Below, in pieces: positions 43,165 to 55,707 of a stretch of DNA of 64,000 bases. The DNA is taken from positions 17,411,685 through 17,475,684 of the forward strand of contig NC_135356.1 in assembly GCF_051622035.1 (NCBI RefSeq). Direction: 5' to 3'. The position numbers were made by a program, and so were the translations under genes. Source of the DNA: Arctopsyche grandis (lineage: Eukaryota; Arthropoda; Insecta; Trichoptera; Hydropsychidae). The notes under the pieces were generated by a model. The model was not told the DNA's origin, made no database searches, and saw only the letters and a program-made list of their open reading frames with translations. The first letter of the stretch is position 1. Every line of letters begins with the position of its first letter.

Positions 43165-45354
43165 ACTCATAACTCATGATTAAAAATCGTATACAAGTGT
43201 TTTTTTTCTTAGAAATGGTCAGTTTCTTAGAAAAACCGTTAGTGTTCAGAGCAAGAGGTCAAAAAAAGCTTCTAAAAACATGTCCTTTCTAAAAAATTGA
43301 CAATAGATCGTGTAGTGGAAGACTCGTGTAGTCGATCTCTGATAAAGTGATAAATAGAGATAGGCTTTGGAACTTGGCAATGACCTTTGTGGGCGGGGCA
43401 ACTTGCCAAAGGGCCGTATTGGTAACACATTCTATGAATTTAATAACATCCAAAGATTAGCGGAAATACATATAAGAAACAACGTTGTCTTCTTCCACTA
43501 TCAACCCAACGAGTACATGATTTTTTTTTTAATTAGTCAGATGGAGAATTTTGGCCCTCGCGGTTCCTAGATACTAAATAATATTCAATACTACATAATA
43601 TCAGATGTCCATCGATTTGGTGCTAATACTTAAAGCTAATATCATGTTCACTTCTTCTTTAAAAACAGTTTTAATGTTATAAATTATAATAATTCCCTGA
43701 AAAATATAAAGCAGTTGCTTTGTTCGGCCCGCAAAATTTGTTTGGCTCTTTTACTGAGCAATTTTTGTAATCCACCTGTATATGACCTCTGGTCATAAGT
43801 TACATATGTCAAAACTTGGCTTAATATTACTACCTTTAATCGCACGGGTTTGTATCGCTAATTTGGGAAAGAATACATTCGTTCGAGCGATTACCACCAA
43901 TTCAGTGATTCATTGTATCGCTCAAGAATTGATTAATCGGTCTTAATGATTGATCGGCGAATCGTGACGGCGTCATTAATTGATGTTATCTTGATCTTAG
44001 CACGTCGTAGGTACATATGTATGTATGTATGTACATATATATGAATATTATTATGTGTACTGTTACCGACAATGTGTATATTTTTGACATTATATACAAC
44101 ATACATACATATATCGACATCCATCAAATACTCATTATGATCTTAATTTGGTACCATTTTAGTTGGGTTTAGGGTGGTGAACAATTTTTTGGATGTATTG
44201 TTTATTTGATGAATTATGATTATTTTGATTTATTTTTAAATCGGTATTGTTTTGTCAGATGCAATTTTGAGATCAAATATCTTATATCAAATATCAAATA
44301 TCTAAATATATATACATATATGTACTTAATACTAATGTGTATAATCTATTGATAACATTTTGAGTTCTTAAAGTATCTGTTATTTTAACGAATTAAGGTA
44401 AGATTAATAATTGAGAAGTGTGGCACGGGACGTGCTCATGGTTTCATTATTATTTATTTATTTTTATATAAATGTACTTATTATTAACTGGTAGATTTCT
44501 GTACGCACCGTGTTAAAAAATAAGAGTAAATATGAGTATAAGCACTCAACAGAACTTCTGTATTACCCACATTGCCATTGACATAAACAAAAAAAAAAAA
44601 CACACAAGAAATTGACAGAGATGAAGAATATAAGCGCTAACGAACTTGTGTATTAATTGTCAGTACTGATATATCTGCATTATCTACATATGTGTGTATA
44701 TTTGCATGTGAGTTGTTTGTTTTATATGTATAGATGTATTTTTTTTTATCTCACTCGCAGTTGAGTAACTTTCTCTAAGATTTTATATATTATATATAAT
44801 ATACATATGCATATGTAGCCGTGTGGCAAAAACCAAAAACATTGATCGGACAAACAAGGCGTGCGGTCAAACTAGATGTGGTCTAACTCGAGTGGGTTAC
44901 GTCGATACGCGAAAATTACGCAGCTATATGCTAATGGAGTACATATGTACGTTCGGTCACTTTGGACGATTTGAATCGCTTTTCCAATTTTATTACCATT
45001 TCTATTTCTTCCTCGTGTGTGTTGTGCGCTTAATTCAATTTAGATACATATCTTATGTTTTGAACCTGGTGGTGGCGTGCCGTGCGGAATAACAAGATAG
45101 CCCAGTTTTGCACAGATTTAATATTTATTTATGTTGTATATGAAAGTGGTTCACAGAGAGCGCAAATTATTTGTTTGTTTGGGAGATGTTATTAAGATGC
45201 CAGAAGTCAAAATTCCGTTATCTGACTTTAATTGTTTATGAATCGTTGAAATATAATATGTTGATGAATTATAATCATAGGTTAGAACTTGATTAAACAG
45301 TGTGATTTCGAGGTTGAATATTAAAAAAAAATGTTTCTGTCTATTAATCGATAT
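43165..45354. other. AT-rich stretch with no recognised feature
   Basis: No gene or RNA recognised. Frame 44823-45092 ends in a hydrophobic run but has no family resemblance. Several TACATATGTATGTA tracts are present (44010-44040, 44100, 44290). Confidence 0.5.
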
Positions 45355-45607
45355 ATGAGCCGTTATATTTGAAAGTGGCAGAAGTCTATTTTTCAGTTCC
45401 AAGACCACTATTTATGTTTGACTTAATTCAAAAATTGTTATCACTTCTTTTAACTCGATATGTCATACATAAAATAAACATACATATTAGAGGCCGCCAG
45501 TATTTTTAAATATTGTTAAACGCAAAACATTATATTTAATTTTTTACGAAATATTTCTCGAAATGAAGAAAGGTGACCTTATGCCACTTTCAAATATAAC
45601 GGCTCAT
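45355..45607. mobile_element. GAGCCGTTATA MITE, complete copy (253 bp)
   Basis: Perfect ~28-bp inverted ends beginning ATGAGCCGTTATATTTGAAA (45355) and ending ATATAACGGCTCAT (45607). Relatives: 9729-9870, 50355-50540 and 57178-57415. No coding capacity; the target duplication is not clear. Confidence 0.8.
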
Positions 45608-46342
45608 CTAAAATACTTCCAATCGATGTGTCTATCAATGAAAAAGTCTTGAAATTTGATGCGTTATTTTTTCTAATATTTATGTATCTATTATATGAAA
45701 ATGTGTGTAGTTTAAAACAATCGCGGGTAGTGAAATTTATTAGCATAAAAGTGTGTAATTCTTTTTAATGATAATCCAAGAAATTAAAAAAAATGCAGGT
45801 ATTCTGTAATGCGCCGTTGGGTTGGGAATTACTGTTTTACGTATAGATGCCATTGTTCAAGTATATATGTATGTATATACATACACATTTATGTCTGTAG
45901 CGTTCGTAATATGTGCTAAAAATTTACGATTGCGAAAATAAACAAAATGCTATTGGCAAACTGGTTTCGGAATAAGACATACATATCTTCACTTTTGCAG
46001 ATAAGATTGCATCTTGCATCAAGGATAAGGTCAATGAAATGTTTTGAGAGCAAACAACCACGTTATTTACCGGTTATATGTAATCGAGTTACTTAAAATA
46101 TTTCTATTTCATTTTTTAAATAGGATTATTTTAATATGCATTTATATATTGGCTCACATTTTTTGAAGAAATATATATTTTTTGGCATTCCAATAAGTTT
46201 TTTTTTAAACTTTTAACAATTTTTCTTTTGACTATTCTGAAGAAAAATACACAATTAATTTCATTATATCACATGTTTGTTGATTTTATTTTGAAAACGG
46301 GACAAGGATTTTGATAAATAGAAGCTGATTTTAGTGAAGTAA

Positions 46343-46618
46343 TCTAATATATAATTTATATGTAAGTATATATGTACATATGTAATGTTGGTCGGTAACA
46401 TCGAAAACAAATCGAAGTTTCTATGACGATTCGATATATATTTTTTTCAATTCAAAAAAAATTAATAAAAAAACAAATTAATATTTACTATTAGATTCGC
46501 CATATTTAAGCTGTTTATATTACAAATACTGAGCGAAGCCGGGTAAAACAACTTTGATTTGTTACCAACCAACATTACATACTTAAAAAGTCTCTTTCGA
46601 AATTATACATATATTAGA
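46343..46618 (+). mobile_element. Helitron-like family 1 copy with an inverted second 5' end
   Basis: Starts TCTAATATATAATTTATATG and runs to GAGCGAAGCCGGGTAAAACA (46552). An inverted family fragment follows, AGTCTCTTTCGAAATTATAC ... TATTAGATG (46590-46618). The two halves form a large foldback. Confidence 0.65.
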
Positions 46619-47381
46619 TGCATAATAGTCTGTTTTCAACAGTACTTACAGGTACTTGTATGTAAATGTACATACGTTTATTAATTCTGATCCTTTTGAT
46701 TGAAACACGTAATTTTTACTTATACTTGTAGATACATATGTATGTGGTATGAAGTTATGGGGATGTTTTTTTAACAGCTGGAGGCGAGTATGGAATGAGT
46801 TTTTTGATTGTGGCCGATGCAGCAACAACTCTCGTTGTTTTCTCTGTACTTCACTTTCACTGTTCTGATGTAGCGTGGTTGTTACACAACGTTGTTGCGG
46901 AGCTCGCGGTCACCAAGAAGGCCAAAGTTATGCGACGGCCAAGTGCTCCACTGCCCGCTCCACATTTCATCGTTGTGTACTAGACAACACACTACCAACT
47001 GGCCCAAATATTGGCTTTGGGGATTTCGCTAGGCTTACTTATCGATTCTTTTCAGTAAAGGGGCAGATATGCAGATTATACATACATACACAAAGTAGTG
47101 TAGTCGGGCCAGGTCGCCGACCTGGTACTTCTTTTTGATAATAACTTTGTTTTTCGAGAACAATTAATAAATATTTTGGCTAGTACATATTTCATATAAA
47201 ATTTTGTATAGATACCAAATATTGTGAGCAGAATCTCGTTCTAACATTTGATGACCACAACCGAAAAGTTGAGAGTATTCAAAACTTAAAAGACGTTTAA
47301 TGCAATGTATGGGCTTTTTTTTATCTAAAACCGCCCAAAACTTCGAAAGATAACATTCTTTGAACTATTGATCATACGCAC
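46619..47381. other. Unassigned stretch with a GC-richer patch
   Basis: 46800-46990 is GC-richer and open in a 62-codon frame (46795-46983), but no family is recognised. CCAGGTCGCCGACCTGG is a palindrome near 47110. Confidence 0.4.
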
Positions 47382-47385
47382 TTAA

Positions 47386-47894
47386 GAGGGCTGGACACCA
47401 GCGCCTTGTCCATACAAACGTATTACACTTCTCCCTTCCTCAATTATGGCACTACAGAAATTATTTTTTAATATGCTATGGATATCTACCATTGGGATGC
47501 ATCTATCGTTTTATTTTTTTGACTAGTTATTTTTTATAGGAGCTAGGAGCCGCCAAACATGTATAAAATCGCCTCTTTTTTACACCCACGAAAAGAGTCC
47601 AGCGTGCTTATTTAACGGTCGATTTAAAAAAAAAATACGCGCATAGTTGCACAGAAAATATCTTTCTCATACCGATAATGAAATATTTTTAAAAATTGGT
47701 CCACTTTCGGAGGAGAACATTGGAGAATACGAAACCTCGATTTTGTCGATTTAAAATACGTTTTATCTGATCGAAGCGCAACTGTCGCATTCACTCAATA
47801 TATATATTGATATACATTGTCGCATTCACTCAATATATGTATATATCGAAGAAAGGAACGGCATCAAAATTAAGGTTTCGGGTGTACAGCCCTC
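47386..47894 (+). mobile_element. TTAA MITE, piggyBac-like (509 bp)
   Basis: Starts GAGGGCTGGACACCAGCGCC and ends GTGTACAGCCCTC (inverted). TTAA at 47382-47385 and 47895-47898. Near-identical to 59375-59891 and to one arm of the 3.2 kb element at 18648-21851. Confidence 0.85.
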
Positions 47895-47898
47895 TTAA

Positions 47899-48403
47899 GG
47901 ATAGATAAAATAAGGGAACTAAGCTAAAATAAATAGTCATCTCTAAATTGTTAAAGTTTGATAGTTTTTCGACACACAAACACTATTTGTTAATTAGCAT
48001 TTTTTTTTTTTATAAATATTTGAATTACCAATATTAGGATACACATTTTTAAATTAAGAAAAAAAGTGGGGGGGTCATAAAAATTAAACACCAACCTGGT
48101 TCTTTTTTATTTAGCACTACACCACTGCATACAGATTACACATATGTATGTACCATACAGCTTCAAGTATCCCCTGGCAAAATAGAAAAATATCGCGTGA
48201 CAAAACTTTAAGTTGAACCGAATATTAATTAATTAATGTTTTTTTGAGGTTGGAGGGAGGGTTGATTCAAATTTGTCAAATCTTTGAAAGTTTATTTAAT
48301 TTCAATTTGCAATCATCATGTATTGTAGCAAATTTTGTCGACACAAATCTACAAAAAGAAATGTCAATTGAAATAAAATCATATCAAATATAATATTCTT
48401 TGG
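47899..48403. other. Unassigned stretch
   Basis: Nothing recognised. A poly-A/T-rich and GTGGGGGGG patch lies at 48067-48076. Confidence 0.4.
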
Positions 48404-48727
48404 ACCTTAATAAGCTCAGTGGTTACCGTACAATTCTAACAGGTGAGTTGTCACTGGTTAGAGCCCTGACCTAGTTGTATTTATGGCCAGATTTTGGATA
48501 CGTTGACTTTATTTGGATACATTTGACTCCAGGTCGATCGTTTTTTACCAAAGCTTACCAATTTATCTGATTTTATTGTTGAAACGGCTCCTCACCAAAT
48601 TGGCCATCTAGCATCTCTTTGTCTCCTGTATATTTAGTACATCCATACATATGTATGTATGTACAGCTTTGACCATAGGTGTCATTTTGGGTAAACCTGT
48701 AATGGCATAAATAAATATAAATAAAAA
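48404..48727 (+). mobile_element. tRNA-derived SINE
   Basis: A-box-like TAAGCTCAGTGG (48411-48422) and B-box-like GGTTAGAGCCC (48456-48466) are spaced 45 nt start to start, as in a tRNA. A ~220-nt unrelated body follows. The 3' end is ACCTGTAATGGCATAAATAA, then ATATAAATAAAA. RNA polymerase III transcription would use the internal promoter. The RTE-like tail suggests mobilisation by an RTE LINE (inference). Target duplication not resolved. Confidence 0.65.
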
Positions 48728-50354
48728 CATATTTTGAAGGTTAAAAATGAATTATGATGGATATTACGAGTTAAAATTTAAAATTTCAGCGATTAGTAAG
48801 CTTAAAACTAAGTAAGAAATTAAGCTGACGAATGAAATGTACATATAAGAAAAATTGGTTTTATATGGTCAATACATGTGTATAAATATGTACATACATA
48901 GGTATGTATGTACATATTTATTTCAGATTGATATATTATAAATGAAAAATAAATGTCGTTAGTTCGGTTATGGATAATGAGTCTGGTCCTTGATTTATGT
49001 ATGATCGTTAAATTGGGCACAAGTTAAAACAAATCAACTATAAAGGACAACAAAATAAAACATCAATTTAGAAATAAAAACATCAGTTTCAATGTTATCT
49101 TTTGACTCATTGCACAAACATATGTATGTACATATGTACACATGTACCTACTAACGATCTGGAATGTTGGTATTTCTCTTACGTTTGCGAATCTATTGAA
49201 CTGGGCCATTGTGAAGAATCACCATTCATACATTATATTTTTAAACAATTGCTCGTTAAACGCACGTTTGTTTACTTCCGCAAAAGAAAAAAAAATGAGC
49301 TGAGTAAATAAAAATTTGACCGTGAAACACTTTTATGTTCGCTTTTCACTGGTAAATCGTTAACCCGATCTTGTGTTCCGTTCCAGTGTTTCGAGTAAGT
49401 GTGTTTTTATTAATTTTCGCACTACATAAAGTATTATACATACGAACAAATCAAAAGTGAGGAATTTCAGCTAGGTATTATTAATATATATAATATGTAT
49501 TATAATTCAATCCAGACTTCGATAGTAAAATAGATGCCGTTCCGCAATCGCAATCCGATCATATAAAATTAGAAAACGTGAAAATGAAGTCGACGGTTCT
49601 CAAATTAGCCCGTCGTAATAGTAATTATTGTAACTGCGGATATTTAAATAAAAATAAAAAAAATCACGTGCTGAACGCATTATGACCGTTATGGTAAAAA
49701 ATCGTAACGTAACTATCGTAGGTATGCATATTGTATTATATTATACATACGTATTTGACTGAGATAATTAGCGTCATGGTGTTAATTCTGGTTAATTTTT
49801 TTGCACATTTTCGTATGTTAATTGAATGGCATTTTTTTTACGGTGAGCGGTCATTTGGTGCGGAAAAAATTTAAGCGATCGTTACCAATCATTATACTTA
49901 TGTATGTACATATGTACAGTGTTTTTATCTTATGAAGGCGAATTTCATCAGATGTGGGATATCAGTCCCGGAAAAAAATATGAAATAATTTTTATGTAGT
50001 ACATATGTATGTGTTCAGTCAAATATTATTAATTATTTTAATGATTTTTACAAAGCAAATGTACAAGACGAACAACTCTGGTATTTATTTACATATCCAA
50101 AAGAAATATAATTCACTCGAGTAGGTGAATTTTCTTCAGCTTTAGTAAACTTAATTTTTTTTTAACTTTATTTGAAAATGTATCCAAAAATTCAAAAGAT
50201 TGCCGTCGACTTTTGTTGATGTTGATTTGAGTCTCAACCAGAGACGTCCCGAAAAATTTTGTCGCCCTTAGATCGTTGATCATTGATCACCGATACATTT
50301 CCAATGTATTATATCTACATATGTATTTATTATTGAATTCCCGAGACGGTTCCT
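48728..50354. other. AT-rich stretch with no recognised feature
   Basis: No gene. CAGAGACGTCCCGAAAAATT near 50240 looks like a hAT terminus and may pair with the hAT remnant at 50621-50824. Confidence 0.45.
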
Positions 50355-50540
50355 GGGATCGTTATAATTGAAAGTGGCATTAGTCCAAAATATTAAATAT
50401 AATGTTTTGCCTTGAACAATATTGAAAAATACTGGTGGCCTGTAATACGTTTATTCTGCTTTTCCGAAATTCTGAACATATCGAATTAAAATAAGTGATA
50501 ATAATTTGAGAATCAAATCAAACAGAAATAGTGAAACATA
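50355..50540 (+). mobile_element. GAGCCGTTATA MITE relative, one end
   Basis: Starts GATCGTTATAATTGAAAGTG and shares GGTGGCCTGTAATACGTTTA with the copy at 57178-57415. The right end is missing. Confidence 0.6.
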
Positions 50541-50620
50541 ATACATATAACGTCTTATATGATGTATTTTTTTCAATTTGTTTATATAAAAAATGTTAAA
50601 AAAAGTAAATAATATATTTA

Positions 50621-50824
50621 TTAACTGGTAAAAGTGTTATTATAAAAGAAGATTCTTAAGAATACTAAAATATTTATATCAGAATCCGAAAGCCTATTTT
50701 TAAATTTGCTACAAAAATTTCCAGCAACGGAAATAACTCTTTCAGTTTCGGTTGAATTTAGTTTTATAGTTAAAGGGACGAAAACAATTATCTTAAAATT
50801 ATCTGGTTTTTTTCCTTTCAGCAT
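50621..50824 (-). pseudogene. hAT transposase C-terminal remnant
   Basis: Minus-strand 67-codon segment with the hAT dimerisation signature: NSTETERVISVAGNFCSK, then FKNRLSDSDINILVFLR. It differs from the transposases at 6781-9636 and 1920-2520, so it is a third hAT lineage. The upstream catalytic region is absent. Confidence 0.75.
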
Positions 50825-51339
50825 GTATATTTTTGTTTTTTTTTAAACTCGAAACTACATATATTTACGTTATTTTGTAAATTTGTCTTTCATAATTTTA
50901 TATTTAACTAGCTGAACCCGGCATGCGTTGCAATGTCACAATAACGCATGCAATTCCCATTCCCGTTGCCGTTCCCATTCCCGTTCCCGTTCTCGTTTCC
51001 GTTCCCATTTGTCGGAAAAACACAGGCAGCGAACACATTTTAAATTATTCAATTATTTGTTTATTTTACCCTAACAACGTAGGTCGCGACGCGAAAACAT
51101 TTGAAATTATTGCGTTGCAATGTCACTCATTCCCGTTTTTCCGTTTCCGTTACCGTTTTTGGCCGATTTTTTTTCCACAGTAAGCGTCTCGAACATGTAT
51201 ACAATAAATCCTGAAAGTTCCATCGTAATCGGTTCAGTTGTTTAGGAGACTATTTGAGACAGACAGACAGACAAACATTCAATTTTATATACATACTAGC
51301 TGAACCCGGCATGCGTTGCAATGCCACTATAACGCATGC

Positions 51340-51444
51340 AATTCCCGTTCCCGTTCCCATTCCCGTTCCCATTCCCGTTCCCATTCCCGTTCTCATTCCC
51401 GTTCGCATTCCCGTTCCCGTTCCCGTTCTCGTTCTCGTTCCCGT
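51340..51444. repeat. (TTCCCG)n hexanucleotide array
   Basis: TTCCCG/TTCCCA units with variants fill the interior of the second family 2 copy. A shorter run is at 50953-51010 in the first. The Asn/Gly and Arg/Ser repeat frames across it are artefacts. Confidence 0.9.
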
Positions 51445-51734
51445 AACCCATTTGTCGGAAAAACGCAGGCAGCGAACACATTTTTAAATTATTCAATTAT
51501 TTGTTAATTTTACCCTAAAAACATTTGAAATTATTGCGTTGCAATGCCACTCATTCCCGTTTTTCTCGTTTCCGTTCTTGTTTTTGGCCGATTTTTTTCA
51601 CAGTAAGCTTCCCGGACATGCATACAATAAATCCTGAAAGTTCCATCGTTGCATCGTCCAATAACGCATGCAATTCCCGTTCCCGTTTCCGAAGTGAATG
51701 TTTCAGTTTCAAATTAATCTTAAAAATAAGGCTT

Positions 51735-51925
51735 CTCTCGGTATTTGTAATATAAACCGCTTAAACATGACTAATCTAATAGTAAAAAAAAAATAAAAAA
51801 ATACAAATCTATTTTTTTTATTTTTTTTTTATTTATTTTTTTAATAAAATGTTTACTATTAGATTAGTCATGTTTATGCGGTTTATATTACAAATACCGA
51901 GTGAATCCAGGTAATACAGCTAGTT
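51735..51925. repeat. Foldback of Helitron-like family 1 ends
   Basis: GGTATTTGTAATATAAACCG and its inverted copy (CGGTTTATATTACAAATACC near 51879) bracket an A/T-rich loop. Arms ~55-60 bp. Ends with ACAGCTAGTTAAT. Confidence 0.75.
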
Positions 51926-52321
51926 AATAATCAAATTAAATTATAGTAAAGTATAGGAACGCATACGTGACAGATAGACAAACATTGATTTATATAGATA
52001 TGTAGGATTGTTATGAGTGGTACGTAATGTCAGGTTGGTATGAGTGGTACGTAATGTATTTGTACGTTGGCAATGCGTGCGCGCAAGTTCGTTGCTAACG
52101 TAAACATTTCCTGAACTACACACTGGCGCTTCATACTTTCGCGTCGAAAAAATCGTAATTACGAATATTATTACTAAGAGGTTTTTTCACTTTTTTCTTT
52201 CACAGTAATCTTTCCAGACATGCATACAACAAATCCTGAAAGTTTCATAGTAATCGGTTCAGTAGTTTAGGAGCCTATTCGAGACAGACAGACAGACATT
52301 GATTTTTATATATATAGATAT

Positions 52322-53631
52322 ATAGATTTTGTAATCATCGTCAAACACACAATTGTCTCATCTTCATCAGAATCTTAAAGAGTTCATTCCATTGTGGAAT
52401 TGTCTATTCAAGCAGGATAAACTCGCTTCATCGTAGTTTCATCGTAGGATATACATATGTACTTTCGCCCTTTAATATAACATTTAAAGAACGTTTTGAT
52501 TTTAATATTTGCTACGGGATTCAAGATAAGCATTCCCGAGACGTTCGACATCAAAAATTTCGTGAATTTCCAGGAATTTTTGTCCCGGGTCAGAAACCCT
52601 AGTTGTAGCATTCTAATAAAATAAACATTATAAATTACTGTTTGCTTACATACTATATATGTATGATTGAATGCGTTTCAATGATGCATCCATAAATACG
52701 CGTTGTGGTTGTTATCTTTATTATTATTATAGAGTGTCATCTTGTATTGCTTATTTTGACGAAATTAAAATAGAAAGTGTTAATAAGATTTTACGAACAT
52801 ATGTACATATGTATGTCTCTTTTGTTCCGAAAAAAAATTTCTAATGAATGCGCCAAGTGTTTTCGTATGTTATGTCGTTTTTCCACTTAGTACGCCTCGT
52901 TGGCACGTGCTATACACATAATTAGTCCGCATACAAATTATTTGAATTTAGCCTTTTTAAACAATTGAAAGTATTTACGATGAATTACGTCAATTAGGTA
53001 TCTATATAGGTAGATGAAAATAAATATGTTAGAAGTCTTAAGATACATAAGTAGCATACATATGTAGGTACTAAGGTATAATGTATCTTGATTCTTATTC
53101 GGATATATTTGTATATTCGTATTATACATAATATTATATATGTATGTTTAAATACAAGACGGATATGTGGAGGGAAAATTCTCATACAAATAATGTTAGA
53201 AAAGAAAATTCTCATACAAATAAATATACATACAATATTTATGTATTTGTGTCTATCTATTTACCAGTGCGTTGCGCTCCGTTGTACCAACTTGCAATAT
53301 CTGGAGACTAGTTTTCTCAACTTTTCGTCTGCTTAAACAGGAGTTTGTATTGTATAAAAAAATGTTTTTGTATACATGTATGTTTGTAATATTGTAATCA
53401 TTCATAGATTTTTAAGCTTAACACACCTTTAAAACGTATAAAAATCAATTCTTACTATATTTTTTTAATAGTTAATGTTTTAATCGTAAAACAAGTATTT
53501 CACTATGAAAAACATTTTTGTATGTATATTTATTTTGTATTATATACAAACTTGACGGCGAAATACACCGAAAAAGTTGGGAAAACGAGTCTTGAGATAT
53601 TGCAAGTTAGTGGAACGAGGTAGACCCCTAT
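52322..53631. other. AT-rich stretch with a possible hAT end
   Basis: No gene. TTTGTCCCGGGTCAGAAACC near 52575 resembles a hAT terminal sequence. GAAAATTCTCATACAAATAA is tandemly repeated near 53175-53222. Confidence 0.45.
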
Positions 53632-53795
53632 CAGTGGCGTGATGTGGAAATCTCCCTGATTTTATTACTTACGTGAGCGAGAGCAGGATACAAGGGGACT
53701 AGGTGACGTCATACCGATTCCTCTTGTATCCTGTTCGCGCACATGCAAGTGAAACTGTGCGATAAAAACGGGGAGATTTCCACGGCACCCCACTG
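53632..53795. mobile_element. hAT-type MITE, CAGTGGCGTG end (164 bp)
   Basis: Inverted ends CAGTGGCGTGATGTGGAAAT and (inverted) CACGGCACCCCACTG. Its interior has the GAGCAGGATACAAG arm related to the 12396-12534 hairpin. The first bases match the autonomous hAT at 6781, so cross-mobilisation is possible (inference). Flanks ACCCCTAT and GTATCTGA do not match. Confidence 0.7.
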
Positions 53796-54130
53796 GTATC
53801 TGAATATACATGTATGTATGATAATAGTTTATTGGACTAAATCAGTAAATTGACGAAAGAAGATTCGAATATAAAAAAAATTAGGAAATCTTTTAAGAAA
53901 ATTCTATTGATATAAATAAGAAGAGGTTAGTAAAAAGTCGTTAAAGACAAGATTCTCAAAAACATACAGAAGTTTCAAATTGTTCCAGTAAATAATGTGT
54001 ATTTTAATGTTTAAGTCTGTTGTTTACATTGGCAATATATTATTGTATTTAAAAACGAAATAAAACTTGATACATTGAATTATTCATGTTTTTCAATTAT
54101 CCGTTCCACCTACTCCATCTTACACCAAAT

Positions 54131-54199
54131 AACCGTTTTTATCGCATACGTAAGTGAAGCTGTGCGAATAAAACGGGGGATTTCCACGGCACGCCACTG
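54131..54199. mobile_element. Partial copy of the CAGTGGCGTG MITE
   Basis: Right ~70 bp of the 53632-53795 element: GAAGCTGTGCGAATAAAACG then GATTTCCACGGCACGCCACTG, with AAACGGGGGATTT shared. Confidence 0.65.
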
Positions 54200-55699
54200 C
54201 TATATATGTATGTATGTACATTTACAAAAGAACTTAAAATACGATGAAAATAATTTCTCGCTCGAATTAAAATTGAACAAAAAATCTTAGTACCTCCATA
54301 ACCACAAAATCATAACCCGACAAAAATTTCTTTTATATATTGTATAAATAATTCGTTCATTGAAGTTCATATTATGTAATAACAAATATATAATTAATGT
54401 ACATATATTGTATGTATGTATGTATGTACATATGTACGTTTAAAGACATCCTTTTGTTTAAAAATGGCGTTAAGAAAATATTGGAAAAAAATAATTTCCT
54501 TAACGTTCAAATATGATAGAAATTAGAATGATTGTGGCATTCCGAACAACTTGAATTATTTTCTGAACTTAATCTATTGAAATATGCCTTGTATACATAT
54601 GTATATATGTAGGTATAATATGCATATTTTATACATACAATATTTCAACGCTTAAACGATTCATTAGATTTCACGCCTAATTTTTTCAATTTCAATAAAG
54701 TCGTTAAATATCTATGTAATGTGATCAGAGCCACGACCAGTCGCAGCGCGGAAAAATTCCCACACTTTTTAGTTTGTTTTTTTCTTATCTTTAAAAGTTT
54801 TCTTTGCGGTCTCGTATGAATTTCGGTTAAGTTTCGAGAGTGCGGTAACATCTAATTTCTTTTACTGTGTGATCGAAATTGCAATGCCATCATTATCATC
54901 ATTGACCGTTACCGGTTCTGCGAGGAAGCTGACGTGGGGTGACTAACTTTCCCTTACCGCTGCCATTATACAGTTTCGTAATACTGACCAGACGAACTAG
55001 TATTTTTATACACTTACACTTATCAAGAGATCTCGTAAATTTCTACGTATAGATTGATCTCGACCGGTCGAACTCTTCTTCGGAAACGGAGAGGTCAAAG
55101 TTGTAGTCGGATGTTCCAGTGGTTATATTATACATATTTATATATTGTATGCATTATATATTATACATACATATGCATTTATGTAGTTTTATGAAAATAA
55201 GGGCTAAATTATAAGCTTTCGAATAAAACATGTAATATTTTTCTTTTGTCTTCAGTATTCAGTGAAAGGCTTATGTTAAATTTATGCAAATAAAGAATAA
55301 ACGTTATGATGATCGTTTTGTTTCTGCATTGTTTTACCGTCTTCTGTATTAATATGATGTTATAACTCTTTTCTTCCGTTTGTGCTATGTACATATGTAC
55401 ATACATGACTCAATGAAAACAGCGTCACGTGCTAATGATTTCAAAAAAATGTTAGGTCAATATCAGTTTTTATTACTTTTTGTATATTTATGATCGATAG
55501 ATACAGTTTGTTTTTATTATAAGTATGTTAAAACATCTGATAGTAGTAGGATATATGTAAATACGTATGTATGTATGTAGGTGATACATTTTAAAAATCA
55601 TCAGATATTGACATGTTATTTTACTCAAGTTGCAATTATTTGCAATGAAGTTGCTAAATACTAATGTTGCTTCATTAAATATTCCCAACCTGAAGGATG
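54200..55699. other. AT-rich stretch with no recognised feature
   Basis: Nothing supported. A GC-richer patch lies at 54890-54960, and TCGACCGGTCGA is a palindrome near 55057. Confidence 0.45.
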
Positions 55700-55707
55700 C
55701 TTGTTAC

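Larger units (their letters stand above)
50909..52321 (-). mobile_element. Cluster of Helitron-like family 2 elements with internal microsatellites
   Basis: Minus-strand copies. The 3' end appears (plus strand) as ACTAGCTGAACCCGGCATGC at 50909 and again at 51297. The 5' end appears as GACAGACAGACAGACAAACA then TTTTATATACATA (to ~51296), and at 52280-52321 as CAGACATTGATTTTTATATA. On the minus strand this gives a TCTATATATA start and a CTAG end before T, the Helitron pattern. A foldback of family 1 (51735-51925) is inserted between copies. No Rep/helicase frame. Confidence 0.65.

Noticed and set aside
48411..48466. Functional tRNA gene
   Set aside because: A and B box spacing fits, but no acceptor or anticodon stem pairing is apparent and the sequence continues into a SINE-like body.
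51296..51496. Asn/Gly-rich and Arg/Ser-rich repeat proteins
   Set aside because: They are translations of the (TTCCCG)n microsatellite inside a Helitron-like repeat; all frames give repeats.
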